Both the position numbers and the translations under genes were made by a program. Shown piece after piece: positions 27,280-39,362 of a stretch of 64,000 nucleotides of DNA. Source of the DNA: Scenedesmus sp. ARA3 (lineage: Eukaryota > Chlorophyta > Chlorophyceae > Sphaeropleales > Scenedesmaceae); assembly GCA_004335835.1 (NCBI GenBank), contig RWJK01001548.1, forward strand, positions 16,425 to 80,424, written 5' to 3'. The number at the start of each line of letters is the position of its first letter. Positions within the stretch are counted from its first letter, which is position 1. The notes beneath the pieces are model-generated. The model searched no databases and had not been told where the DNA came from. It was given only the letters and a program-made list of their open reading frames with translations.

Positions 27280-28374
27280 AGGCCGAGGAGCCCGTGAGCA
27301 GTGTGGTGCTGCTGGCGCAGCACCTGGAGGCATGCAACCTGCAACCTCACTGACACCACTGCTGCTGCTGCTGCTGCTGCCGCAGGCCGAGGAGCCGGTG
27401 AGCAGCGTAGTGCTGCTGGCGCAGCACCTGGAGGCATGCAACCTGCAGGACTTTTGGGCAGCCACAGGCAGCTGCAAGGACACCATCAGCAAAGGTGAGT
27501 CAACGCTTGGTCAATGCTTGGCCAACGCCCGGTCAAACATGAGTTGACCATGGAGCGAGGCAGAGTGTGTTTGCGTGTCAGGGGTGGTAGTGTTTGCATT
27601 GCAGCCACAGGCAGCTGCAAGGACACCATCAGTGCAGGTGCGTATATCAACGCTCGGTCAACGCTCGGGCAACGTTTGGTCCAACATCAGTAAAAGATTG
27701 TCAGTCAACCTGCAGCGCAGGAGATGTGTACTTTGCATGTCGCGTCTTGCAGAGAGCTGGTAGTTGCAACGGCCTTGACAGCATGGCCATCCATGTTTAG
27801 GTTGTTGATCCAATACATTGTGACTGTCATGTTGCGACTTTTCCGTGCAGTGCCGGGCTTCCAGGACGCCATCCGCAACTACGTGCTGCACAGCCTGTCC
27901 ATCACCTTCCAGCGCGTGTCGCTGCGCGTGCTTGGGGACTGGCTCAAGCTGGATGGCTCAGCGCTGCAGCAACTGCTAGCAGACAAGGTGTGCATGGACC
28001 TTTTTCATTGCATCTAAACTTTGCATCTAAGCGAATGCTCTGTAGCTGTTACTTCTTTGGGGCGGTGAGGCGACTGGCTGAGGCCAGAGTTGCGCACCTT
28101 GTGGCTTATGCTGCTGGACAATTTTGCTGTGCCAGCTGCGCCTTGCAAAAATTGCAGTGCTGCAGCTCCACCAGCAGCATACATCAGCACACCAGCTTAT
28201 CGCTGTTTGCGTCTGCTGCTGCTGCCGCAGGCCAAGGCTGGCTGGAAGGTGCAGGGCGAGGTGGTGTGCCTGCCGCTCAACGCCTTCAACACAGCGGTGC
28301 AGAAGCGCAATGCCGACCTCATCAGCTTTGAGGCAGTGGCGCCAGTCGTGAAGAGCAGCGTAGCTACGGCATAA
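25463..28374 (+). CDS. EIF3K: Translation initiation factor eIF3 subunit k
   Basis: Non-core PCI-domain subunit of the eIF3 complex, which organises 43S initiation complexes in the cytosol. Six exons: 25463-25485, 25583-25631, 26343-26519, 27386-27494, 27851-27987, 28231-28374. All are GT-AG and in phase, encoding 212 residues with a TAA stop (the human protein has 218). Conserved blocks: GVDRYQPEKLAVLERNLEEQ, LDVATAVFRLYQLQPS, ALLKALSQMPQQDYRILIHL, LLAQHLEACNLQDFW, VPGFQDAIRNYV and the winged-helix region ending NADLISFEAVAPV. The N-terminus is about 10 residues shorter than in animals; the frame is open upstream, so the start is the least certain part. Exons 3 and 4 have junction-spanning copies. 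A copy of the coding segment LISFEAVAP lies past the stop near 28440-28490. Confidence 0.92.
26055..26108 (+). repeat. 15-bp tandem repeat in eIF3k intron 2
   Basis: The unit GACAGGAACTTGCAG is repeated about three and a half times without change. Another degenerate unit (TGCAGGACCTGTCAG) precedes it. Confidence 0.85.
26205..26945 (+). repeat. Junction-spanning copies around eIF3k exon 3
   Basis: An acceptor-spanning copy (CCTGCAG|ATCACCGGCACAG, coding for ITGTAKDSLDVATAVFRLYQ) starts at about 26211, before the true exon at 26343. Three donor-spanning copies (coding for QMPQQDYRILIHLLPERLV plus GTGAGT) follow the true donor at about 26583-26655, 26700-26795 and 26860-26935. Introns after the donors contain GGGTTTAGGGTT-type sequence. 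Confidence 0.9.
27130..27385 (+). repeat. Acceptor-spanning copies of eIF3k exon 4 with (CTG)n
   Basis: Two copies of AG|GCCGAGGAGCC, coding for AEEPVSSVVLLAQHLEACNLQ, start at about 27166 and 27283, before the true exon at 27386. Each copy, and the true exon, is preceded by a (CTG)6-12 tract. One donor-spanning copy of the same exon lies at about 27598-27640. Confidence 0.92.
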
Positions 28375-29605
28375 AGCAGCTAAGGGATAGCTTTTGAAGC
28401 GCATTCAAGGGAGTAAGTCACAGCAGCCAGAAGGACCTGATCAGGATGCAACGCAGGACCTGATCAGCTGTTTTTGAGGCAGTGGTGCCAGTGCACTGAC
28501 CACGTGGTCACAAGCAGTGTGGCCATTGTGTGAAGCTGCACTGTGCAGCTGCAGCCTCAAGCGCTGATTTCTCTTTTTCATAGTGTGCCAGGTGACAGGT
28601 GTAGCATTGGTTGAGAGTTGTGTGTTGTGGTTGAACGTCATGCACTGGAGGAGCGAGTTGGTCAGCTGTGGTGTAACTTTGCCGTACGACACGTGTCTGC
28701 AGCTGCAGTCAAATCAGGAGTCGATCCATGCGCCTTGCAGCGCTGCTCGCACAAAAAGCGTTGGAGCACATTTGGTGTATTTGGTTAGTACTACTGTTTG
28801 ATGATCAAGACTAGATGCACTATGTCAACAGAACCCAGCCGTCACGGCGTGACACACGGTGTGACACAAGAAATGGCCAAAATCTGTGCATTTCAAAGTT
28901 GGTTACACAGCATCCGATAGGTGCACCCACAAGCATACGCTTGCAGCAAGCATACGCCTGCACATGCAAAAAGTGACTTCAGAGCGACTGCAAGGTGCCT
29001 GCAGCCGATTGACTGCACAGTGGGTGCTGCCTGCAGGCCTGTGCCGTCTGCTGCTGCTGCTGCTACAGCACACAGCAGCAAAAGCCACCTGCTGTTGACC
29101 AGGCAAAAACCCATTGACCCAAAACCAAGATGAGCAAAGACAAGCCAGCGCCAGACATGACTGCTGCTGATGCTTCAAAAAACAGGAGCATCAGAACATG
29201 ATTAGGCGGGCTAGTTGCAAAACCGCTGCTGCCGCCTCCACACAGCTACCCGCGTTGAAGCAGCAAGCGACGGAAGCAGCACAGCCAACCCTGCAACTAA
29301 CCATGTACAGCAAGAGCCCCCCTGTACATCTCCACACACGCCTAGCTACAGGTCACAGCCCCAGCTGCTCAAACCGCAGCAGGGGCCTAAACCATGCAGC
29401 AGGCTGTCCGGTAAACCCTACACCTGGCACCCCTCCGACAACTGCAACTCCATAGCTTTGCGCAGCTCTGTACCGCTGGCGCTGCTGCTGCTGCTGCTCC
29501 TGCTCACGCAAACAGAAGCATCTCCTTCAGCGCCCAGCTGCGCACAGGTGCCGTGCAAGTCCACAGAGAGAGGCGCAAAACCACAACCTCGCGTTGAACC
29601 GCCAT
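28375..29605. other. Convergent intergenic region
   Basis: This lies between the ends of the eIF3k gene (plus) and the plastid-protein gene (minus). It holds the exon-tail copy noted for eIF3k and a few short CTG/CAG tracts (about 29047-29067 and 29480-29500). No further gene was recognised. Confidence 0.45.
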
Positions 29606-32600
29606 TTACTTGTCGAAGAATGAGGCCAGGGGGCTGCTCTTGGCTGTGCCTGCCTTGCTGCCCTTGCCGGCTGCTGCCTTGACCTTCTTGGTGCCGGCAG
29701 CAGGCTTGCGGGCAGCAATGGCGCCACCCTTCAGGGCGGTCTCGTAGCCGGCACCGTCAAGGCCAGAGTCCTGCAGGATGAAAAGACACAGAGAAGTTTC
29801 AGTCGGCTGTGACTGTGTTTTGTGTATGGGGCGATGGCGCCACCCTTCAGGTCGGTCTCGTAGCCGGCACCGTCAAGGCCAGAGTCCTGGGGGAATGCAA
29901 GGAAACAGAAGTTTCAGTTGGCTGTGACTGTGTTTTGTGTATGGGGCGATGGCGCCACCCTTCAGGGCGGTCTCGTAGCCGGCACCGTCAAGGTCAGAGT
30001 CCTGCGGCCAGAATTTTAACAAAAGTCACACAAAGTCACAATGATTTGCAGCAGATTTTTAAAAAATGCCGAGCACAGTCCCATAGCAAGCACCACCGTG
30101 GACGCCAAGCACCTGCAGCATAGGAAAAAGAACACGTTGGTGAGAAATGTGGGCTGCTGCCTTGACCTTCTTGGTGCCGGCAGCGGGCTTGCGGGCAGCG
30201 ATGGCACCGCCCTTCAGGGCGGTCTCGTAGCCGGCACCGTCAAGGCCAGAGTCCTGCAGGGAACACGGTGATGAAACATACACAGGTCAAGGTTGTAGAA
30301 CAACGGCTACCAAGCAGGCGTCATAGCTTGATGCCTGTCAACACAGCATGTTGGCAATGCTGCAAGGCCACGTCGATGTGTTTCAGCCCTAGTAATAGAC
30401 GCTTTGGCCTAAACCCTTGCGGAAACATCATCATGCATCGCACCTTGCCAGAGGCCTCGCCCATTTACTCCTAAAAGCCCTCATCCACCTGAGAGATGAT
30501 CCAAGCTTGATGCATACAAGGACACAGCACCACCGTTGAACAGCATGCACCTCTGAACACCACCCTGAGCCGCACCTCGCAGAATGCCTCGCCCATCAAC
30601 TCCTCAAAGCCCCCATCACCATGGGATCAAAATCCTCGAATAGTTAAAAATGACACCAATGTTGAATGCAGTTCGCCGCACCTTGCAGGAGGCCTCGCCC
30701 ATGAACTCCTTGAAGCCCTCGTCCACCTTGGTCAGCGCAAACCATCAAAACCTAAACCCTATTACTGGCACCTAAAACCCTATCACTGGCCACTTTTCAA
30801 AACCGCACCTTGCAGGAAGCCCCGCCCATGAACTCCTCGAAGCCCTCATCCACCTTGGTCAGCGCAAACGCACCGCCAGCAATCAGGGCCAGCGTGCCTG
30901 CAGCAGCAGCATCAGCAGCAGCAGCACATGCAGGATCAGCAGCTGCAGCGCTAATCCCAGTGAACAGTCACCTGCAGCTGCTTATGCGCAGCCTAAGCCA
31001 AATATAAAACTGCTGTGTAAAGCATCCAGCACATCAACTAGATTACCATTTCCTCTGCCAGTGTCCCCGGCCAACACTTGATATGATGCACGATCCAGCA
31101 ACTGCTGATATACTTCGAAAGCTGCAACAGTTGCTCACCTGGCAGAGCCACGCTATGTGGGTCCAGGTCGCTGCCGCTGGTCACAACAGCTATGCCACTA
31201 CACCATTTCGTGCCAATAAACCGCTGGCTTGCTCAAGCACTAAACCGCTGCGCACCTGGCAGGGCCACGCTGCGTGGGTCCAGGTCGCCGCCGCTGGTCA
31301 CTGCGGGCTTGGGGGTGGCCTTGGCCTTGGGGGCAGCAGCATCACCAAGCACTGACACCACTGCTGCCACTACAACTGAACCACGGCTGCAATTGAGCAC
31401 AACCATAGTACCGCAGCAAGGATGCTGCCACTAAACCGCCGGCTTGTTATACCGCTAAGAACCCTAAAACACCCCGAAGCACACCTGGCAGTGCCACGCT
31501 GCGTGGGTCCAGGTCACCGCCGCTGGTCACTGCGGGCTTAGGGGTGGCCTTGGCCTTGGGGGCAGCGTCCTTGGTGGCGGGCGCGGCCTTGCTGCGCATG
31601 CCTGCAAGCATCATCGTCATCATCGTCATCATCGTCATCATCATCATCATCACCATCATCATCGTCACCATTAGCAGTTCAGCATGCTGTTTTGCTATTG
31701 CAGCTGCAGAGATGCGCTGGCCTAGCCATCACACCGCGGCCTCCAACTGCTGCGCTGCTAGTTGCCCCGGCTGCATGCCTCATGGCTGTGCGCTGGCTTG
31801 ACCAGCGGACATTCATGAGACGAGCAGCAGGAGCGACTAGCAGCACCAGCAGTTGGTGAATGTTGTGTCAATGCTGCTGCTATTCACAGAACTGCTTACA
31901 GAACGGCAATTGCTGTGGAATTGATAGTGACAGGTGCGGTGTTGATCGATGCTGACGCTTGCCAACATGGCCGAGCCTTCTCTTGCATTCAAATCAATTG
32001 CTTGCCATACTGCGGCAACCACTGCAGCTGCAGCCACATGTGCCGCCGCTGCTGCTGCTGTTCATTTCGAATGCATTCCTGCTCAATGATAGTGCTGCTG
32101 CTGCTGCTGCTGCTGCGCCAGCCGCACCTGGCAGGATGATCTCCCTCTTGGGGGCAGGTGCGGAGGGGCTGTCGTCCTGCAGCACCTGTTTGGCAGCAGC
32201 AGCAACAGCAGCAGCAGCACATGGCATGTGTCAGACGATGTTGTGCAGACTCTGCTAGCGTCGCGACACGCGTGGTGGTGGTGACATGTGAGCGAAGCAT
32301 CTACGACTGCACGGCGCTTATCTCGGTGCAACAGCGTATGAGGTGCCATCCGACACAATCACGTGTGCTGCTGCTTTGACATGACCCACCAGCAACTGCA
32401 AGCTGTAGATTACTTGCAGCCACTGCCGATGGTACAAACCACGTGTGGCTTGTGCTTGCAGGAATGCGGACACAATTGCAGTGCTGGCTGCAGGTGCGTG
32501 TGTGCTACGCCTGACATGGCGCATGTGTTGTGCCATTCACAGCACAAGCTGATGCATGGCTGCTGTTGGTCCATGAGCATAAGCATTGCTGCTGCAGGCC

Positions 32601-33215
32601 GTATTGCCAGCGGTGAATGCTGCCAAGCCATGCGCTGTTGCCCAGTGTACCTGAAAGCTGCTGCTGCTTGCACACAGACCATGCCACCGATGCCAGCTGC
32701 ATCTGCCACTATCCTCTTAGTCTACAACATAAAACCTTTGCCCAATCTAGCTGTCAGCTAGCTGCATGGCTCGCAATTCTGGGTGCTCCGGAAAACCGTC
32801 CTGCAGGGATCAGTCCTGCACAGCCCGCGCGAATATCGCCTCAGAATCTGCAGCTGCGCTTCCAGCACACGTACCTTCTTAAGCTGCGGCTGCTCCATGA
32901 TCACGCCAGCGTTTGCGGGCGCCACGGAGAGCAGCACAGCAGCGGCAACTCCAGCAGCAAGCGACTGCAGCTTGGGGGCATCTGCTGGCACGCACACGCA
33001 CACGACAAGTCACATTGGCGCTCTGATCTCGAAGGGGAATAGCTACAGCAGCGCAGGGGCTGCTTCAGCTGCTCAGTGAAGGCCCAGCACCGGAACTGGC
33101 GAAGCGTGCTGCTGGCCCAGCGTAGGCACCCACCCTGCTTGGCTGCGCACACACGCACAGTCCTGCTGCGGCTGGCAGCACCGGCCACGCATGCCCTCTT
33201 CATTGTGACGGCCAT
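29606..33215 (-). CDS. Unknown plastid, probably thylakoid-targeted protein
   Basis: I do not recognise the family. Six exons on the minus strand: 33215-33134, 32981-32875, 32185-32128, 31601-31485, 30897-30809, 29770-29606. All are GT-AG and in phase, giving 205 residues with a TAA stop. Residues 1-27 (MAVTMKRACVAGAASRSRTV and following) look like a stromal transit peptide. A hydrophobic stretch at about 33-47 ends in ANA|GV, typical of a thylakoid-transfer signal. A second hydrophobic helix lies at about 117-136 (ALPGTLALIAGGAFALTKV). It is followed by an acidic segment with DSGLDGAGYETALKGG and a Lys/Ala/Gly-rich tail ending SPLASFFDK. A thylakoid membrane or lumen location is inferred from these signals alone. 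Junction-spanning copies surround exons 4, 5 and 6. Confidence 0.75.
29825..30260 (-). repeat. Acceptor-spanning copies of the plastid-protein terminal exon
   Basis: Copies of CAG|GACTCTGGCC with the codons for DSGLDGAGYETALKGGAIA lie upstream of the true exon (29770), at about 29829-29890, 29942-30003 and 30150-30255. The last is the longest and also includes the codons for ARKPAAGTKKVKAAA. Confidence 0.9.
30435..30750 (-). repeat. Donor-spanning copies of plastid-protein exon 5
   Basis: Three copies of the exon 5 end (coding for ALTKVDEGFKEFMGEASCK or degenerate forms) plus donor lie downstream of the true donor (30809), at about 30440-30490, 30572-30620 and 30677-30742. The closest copy matches best. 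Intron starts here include TTTAGGG-like runs. Confidence 0.85.
31135..31350 (-). repeat. Donor-spanning copies of plastid-protein exon 4
   Basis: Copies of the exon 4 end (coding for TPKPAVTSGGDLDPRSVALP) lie downstream of the true donor (31485): a long one at about 31253-31345 and a short one at about 31137-31180. The intron upstream of exon 4 carries a (GATGAC/GAT)n sense tract at about 31612-31668, in the place where other introns carry CTG. Confidence 0.85.
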
Positions 33216-34716
33216 TTTTGCTGCTGCCCCTGTTGTCTGGGTATTGTCCGCAACAGCAGATCCTAACGACACAAAGCCTGAGGTGATCCTGCAATTCCAG
33301 TTGCGCGAGGTCAATGGGCCAGCGAGGGGGCCCCTCATGGCCCTGCACAAGACCTGTACCCCTGACTGATCGACGAGGCGTGAGCATCTCCCTCAGAGCT
33401 TTTTCTTAAGCTTTGTTCTCATTGAAAGACCATTGATGAGATTGTGCTATTTGGAGATCGTCCATATTTATTTGTCTCAGCTGACCCCGCCCAGCTGGGC
33501 CAGCGGTCGCTAGGCTCTCACATCAACTCGCCATTCTGTGTTTAAATACCACAATTGTAATTTATTTGGTTACAACAAATTTAATGTTTGGAGGCAGCAT
33601 GCACGGGACTTGTCTGCTTTGGAGAGTCCAGTAGCAGGAGGGTCTGGCACCCACACGCACCACACGCAACCCCCACGCCATACAGGTGGTCAACAATACG
33701 CCACACACCTGGCTACTGCAACCCTCGGCACTGCACAGTGCTGCAGTCAACAAGCATGATGGTGATGATGCGTTGCTTGGAAGCAGCCTTCCTGCAAGGA
33801 TACTCTGCTGCATGCTGTGCAGCCAAGCAGGCTGTCTGCTGCATGCACAGCTGCCAGCCACGTCTCCCACATCTGCGTACAACAAAAGCATCACCTGCCA
33901 CCAGCGACAGCTGCCATGACTGCCACAACAGTTGGCCAGCCAGAGCACATGCAACCACAGCAAAGGCGAATTCGTCATATTCTACAGCAACAGCACCCGC
34001 AACAGCGTGTACCTGCCTAGCACGTTTTCATACTTTGAACCTACTACAACCCAAGACAAACACATAGGGCACAGCATTTCTCAGTATTACTGTTGCACAC
34101 AAGAGCTCAGCCAGCCTCAGTACGTGTTGCTGTGTGAGTGTGTGTGTGCCTGCAAGGGCAGCTGGTCACATGCGTGTATCATCACTGTATCATTTATTAT
34201 GATTCATAATGTATGCATAAGCAGGCAGCTGTCAAACCCACAAAGCTTCGGCAATGACTGGCTGCATGTCCGCAAGCTGCCAAGCCCACACCAGCAGCCC
34301 AGACTGAACAACAGGCCTCCCCACAGAACACAACCCAGATGGTATACCAAAATAACCACGTACCGTGCCAAGCACTTCACACAGCATGATATCATGCTAA
34401 GCCCAGGCCTGACCAACCAGCTGCATCTCGCATAAAAGCAATGCAGGCAATTCAGCTACATCTACCACTGCAAGAGCGCATGTAGCAGCCATCCCCTGTA
34501 CTGCTGCTCCTGAAAGCATCGGCATCACAGCAACGCCCACACTGCTACCTCCTGCTCAAAGGTGGTGCCAAACTGGGTCATGCATGCTGGCACAAGGTTA
34601 AACGCTGACAGGCGCTCCACCCCATGCTGCGCCCAGCTCGCTGAGCTTTACACAGCCCAGGAAGACTGCTGCTGCAGCTGCTGCTGAACCCTACACTCTG
34701 GGCAGCGCGCCATCCC

Positions 34717-34752
<36 letters not shown>

Positions 34753-34856
34753 TTAAGGCAGCAATTAAACGCTGACCGGCTCGATTTACGTGCACTGCTG
34801 CTGCTGCTGCTGCTGTTGCTACAGTGGGCAGTCATCTCACACCTGCCGTTCATGCT
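33216..34856. other. Intergenic; copies of the APX terminal exon
   Basis: This lies between the plastid-protein start and the end of the APX gene. A copy of the APX C-terminal codons (about 34605-34652) lies beyond the APX stop. Sense-CAG tracts flank it (about 34722-34750 and 34793-34815). No other feature is supported. Confidence 0.45.
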
Positions 34857-37849
34857 TTACACGCTGACCGGCTCGCCATCCCAGGCCGCGCCCAGCTCGC
34901 TGAGCTTTACGTGGGCCAGGGCATAGTCAGCAAAGAAGGCTGCCTCATCTTCGGCATACTTCTCAGCGAACGGCCTGCGGCAGCAGCAGTAGGAACAGAA
35001 GTGCCATGCACATCAGTGTCAGGGCCAGAGAGTATTCCGCAAAACAAGCTGCCTTGGCATCAGCATACTGCTCAGCAAACAGCCTGAAGAGGCAGCAGCA
35101 GCAGCAGTGGCAGTGTCAAGAGCAGACGCTTCTGAGCAGATCTGCTGTCAGTGACAGAGTAGCGCGCCCCCGATAACCGCTGCAGCGGCAACAGCAGCTT
35201 TGCAACGGCGTGTGTTGTTGCGCAGTGCCAATACCCTTGTCACACAACACACATGTAACATGCAAATTAACACCAACCTGAAGGCTGCGTCCTCGAAGAC
35301 AGCAGCATTCGTGGGCAGCACCAGCAGCTCCCCATTGCTCTGCACCTTCACATCGTTGAAGTAGGCGTTGTTTTAAAACAACCAATTTGTTGTAACGTGG
35401 AACACCAGCCACGTGTTACTTGACATCCATCCTTGTGACATCCACACAACCCTGTTGACATAGTATGACAAGGAAAATGACGCCCACCTGAACGCATCAT
35501 CATCGAAGACAGCCGCATCTGTGGGCAGCACCAGCAGCTCGTCATCACTCTTCTTCTTGACGTCCTTGAAGTAGGCGTTGTTGAACACCAGCCAGTCCGC
35601 GGTCCAGGACTGGCCGCCAGGCTTACCCGGGCCATCTTTTGTGTACTTGGTCTCCTCCTTGCCTGCAGATGATAATCAACAACAGCAGACAAACTGTTGG
35701 TTGAAGTAGGTTGCTATATATCAAACAGTCGGCGGTCCAGGACTGGCCGCCCGGCTTGCCAGGGCCATCCTTGGTGTACATGGTCTCCTCCTTGCCTGCA
35801 GACACCAGTGTGGGTTCATAGTTCTTGTTTTAGAGAAAGCAGTTCATAGTGCCGTTGAACACCAGTCCACAGGCAGAGACTGGCCACCGGGCTTACCCGG
35901 GCCATCCTTGGTGTACTTGGTCTCCTCCTTGCCTGCATGTACAAGTAAAAGCAAAAGCTTTTACAAACACCTTGAGGGTTTTTGTTCTAGAGGAGGCAGC
36001 GTTTTGGAACGCCAGCCAGCCGTTCCAATACTGGCCACCCGGGCCGTCCTTGGTGTACTTGGTCTCCTCCTTGCCTGCAGGCAGTACAATGAAAGCGCCG
36101 CAACGTTGTCAGGGAAGCCCATGCGGCAAAGTTTTAATCAACACAATGAGATCTGCAGTGCGAACATGAGTGCACACAACACAACAGAATAGAAAGTGAC
36201 CTGCAGTTGCCAGTTCATTCATCCCATACAATGCGCTCTGGCTGCGCCCTGCCCAGCGTGTGTGCGCCAAACAATGCCACGACCTCCTTGTCGTTGAAGC
36301 CCATGCACCCCACCAAAAAATATGCTGCCGACAGAACCAGACACATAAACAAAATCTAGACAGTAGTTTGACTGCAAGACACAGCTGCGGACACTTGCTT
36401 GGCGCCTTTGTTATTTCACTCACCCCAGCCTGAGCGCTCTGGCCTTGCCCTGCCCAGCATATGTGCTCCACTCAGTGCCACGATCTCCTTGTCAGATAGC
36501 TACATGCAGCCAGGATTCCCACAGTTAACATGATTTTATCTTGGCTAAAGAGCGCAGACACCACAAACGAGCTAGAAAGCGAGCTGCAGGTGACGTTCAC
36601 TCACCCCAGCCTGAGCGCTCTGGCCTTGCCCTGCCGAGCGTGTGCGCGCCACTCAGCGCGACAATCTCCTTGTCGTTCAGGCCCATGCGCCCGAAGATGT
36701 GGCGCAGGTGCTGCGCAGGCGACACTGACCCCTCAGGGAACGGGTGGCCCGCGGCTGCATGCAGGAAGCAGTGCAAGGATTGATTGTTTGTCAGTAAGCG
36801 CAGCTGGCATGTATGCCCAGAGGTGTGGCGCAGGTGCTGCGCTGAACTGACAGACCCCTCAGGAAAAGGGTGGCCCGCGGCTGCATGCAGGAAGCAGTGC
36901 AAGGATGTGTTCTTTGTCAGATTCAGAGTTGGTGCAGTTGGCCTATGCCCGAAGGTGTGGCGCAAGTGCTGCGCCGGGCTGACAGAGCCCTCAGGAACGG
37001 GCGGCTCGCGGCTGCATGCAGCAAGCAGTGCAAGGGTTGATTGTTGTCAGTGCGCGCAGCTGGCATGTATGTGCGGAGATGTGGCCCAGATGCTGTGCCG
37101 GACAGAGCCCTCTGGGAATGGTTAGCCGGCGGCCGCATGAAGGAAATTGAAGTATGGCAGCAGTGGCAGCGGCAGCGGCAGCAACAGCAGCACGGCAGCA
37201 TGTGAGAGGCCCTCATGCGGCCGAAGATGTGGCGCAAGTGCTGCGCTGCCGACACTGATCCCTATGAGAATGGGTGGCCGGCGGCTGCACGGAGACATAG
37301 AAAACAGAAAGGTGAGAAGCAAGTGCAGTTTGGCTAGCGCCGAAGATGTTGCACAAGTGTCGCACTGGTCACATGTAAAATCTTGAAGCAAGGCTGGCTG
37401 GCCGCTGCATGAGATCAACACATGCTTTGACAGCTGCCTCACAGGCTGCAATAGCTGAGGCAGGTCTGACGCCCAAGTGTTGTTGAAATGCAACCCAGAT
37501 ACTGCAAATGCTTTGCTGCTGCTGCACTCACAAGGCAGGTTGCCCTCCTTGGCGCAGTCCTTGGGGTCATTCAATTCCTTGCAGCTGTACCCACGTGTCC
37601 ATCTTGGCTACCTGCACAACCCCAGCACCCAGATGTCCAACCTAAAACCTGAAACCTAAACCAGAGCACTCACAGGGCAGGTTGCCCTCCTTGGCACAGT
37701 CCTTAGGGTCGTTCACGTTCTTGCGGCCGTAGCGCATGGCCAGCTTGGGGCCACCAGCAACCTGCAGCAGCAGCAGCAGCAGCAGCAGCATACAATGGTT
37801 CATTGCTTACATGCACAGAGCATAGCCAGCTTGGGGCCACCAGCAACCT

Positions 37850-37890
<41 letters not shown>

Positions 37891-39326
37891 CAATGGTTCA
37901 TTGCTTTCATGCACAGCGCATAGGCAGCTTGGGGCCATCAGCAACCTGGCGCAGCAGCAGCAGCAGCAGCATCAGCAGCAATGGCAGTGGCAGTGGCAGC
38001 AGCAGCGCAGTCAGTAGTATCCCAGGGGTCGCTAACGTCTTGGCGCTCGTAGCGCATGGCCAGCTTGGGGCCGCCAGCAACCTGCAGCAGCAGCAGCAGC
38101 AGCAGCAGTAGCAGCACAAATGTTTGGTGGTGTCTGCATCCTCTCGACAGTAGCGCATGGGCAGCTTGGGGCCGCCAGCAACCTGCAGCAGCGATGGAAA
38201 TCAAACAACTGTTCATTGATAATGATTATATTCACCACTTTTATTGCAACTTCAGCCTCACACCTCCACACCCACTGCACAGGCCATCTGGCACAGGTCA
38301 ACGCAGGCAAAGGGGCCCTAGCCAGCACAAGACACCCACACACACCATCTCCTGCCCCGCAATCCTACCACACTGCTGCTGCTCTCTGTCAACAATCGGT
38401 GCACCCCTTTGTGGCCTAGTAATTTGCAACAACAACACCCCAACTGCTCATCATCTGCTAATTTTGCCGAGTCACGCACCTCCACTGCCACCGCTGAGGC
38501 CATCTGGTACAGGTCAGCGCTGACCGCACGGCCCCTCTGAGGCCATCTGGTACAGGTCAGCGCTGACCGCACGGCCCCTCTGAGGCCATCTGGTACAGGT
38601 CAGCGCTGACCGCACGGCCCCTCTGAGGCCATCTGGTACAGGTCAGCGCTGACCGCACGGCCCCTCTGAGGCCATCTGGTACAGGTCAGCGCTGACCGCA
38701 CGGCCCCTCTGAGGCCAAGCACCACAGCACACATATCCCCATGCAACGGCTGAATGCAAACCAAGCAGCACGCACCTCCACTGCCACCGCTGAGGCCATC
38801 TGGTACAGGTCAGCGTATGACACAGCGGGGTACTTGGCCTTGATGGGCTCCATGAGATCAATGGCAGCCTGCAGGCCTGCAAGATAATGCACAAAACATA
38901 CAATACAAACACGTTACAGATGTGTTACAAAAGTGGTACATAGTGGAACTGACGGGTACTTGGCCTTGATGGGCTCCATGAGGTCAATGGCCGCCTGCAG
39001 GCCTGCAGAACAGATCAAGTTGTTTGTGTTTGTGTGTTACACAACATCTGGAATGTGTCACAATACACTAGCCGAGTGTGTGCGTCATCAACAAAGCGAG
39101 ACAGGGTAAGCTGCCTGAGCTCAGCATGGCGGCCACCAAGCAGGGCATCCTTGCGGCTTTAGGGCGCCTTCTGTTTTACTTTAGCCACTGCAGACGCTCG
39201 AGCCATGGCCATGTGATGCAAACGGGTTATCGTCACCCTCACCTGCATTGGCGCCATGCCCAATCTCCGGCTTCAGCCGGATGCTGCCGGTGGCACCACC
39301 GGCCTTGGGCCAAGCGCCGCCGTCCT

Positions 39327-39362
<36 letters not shown>

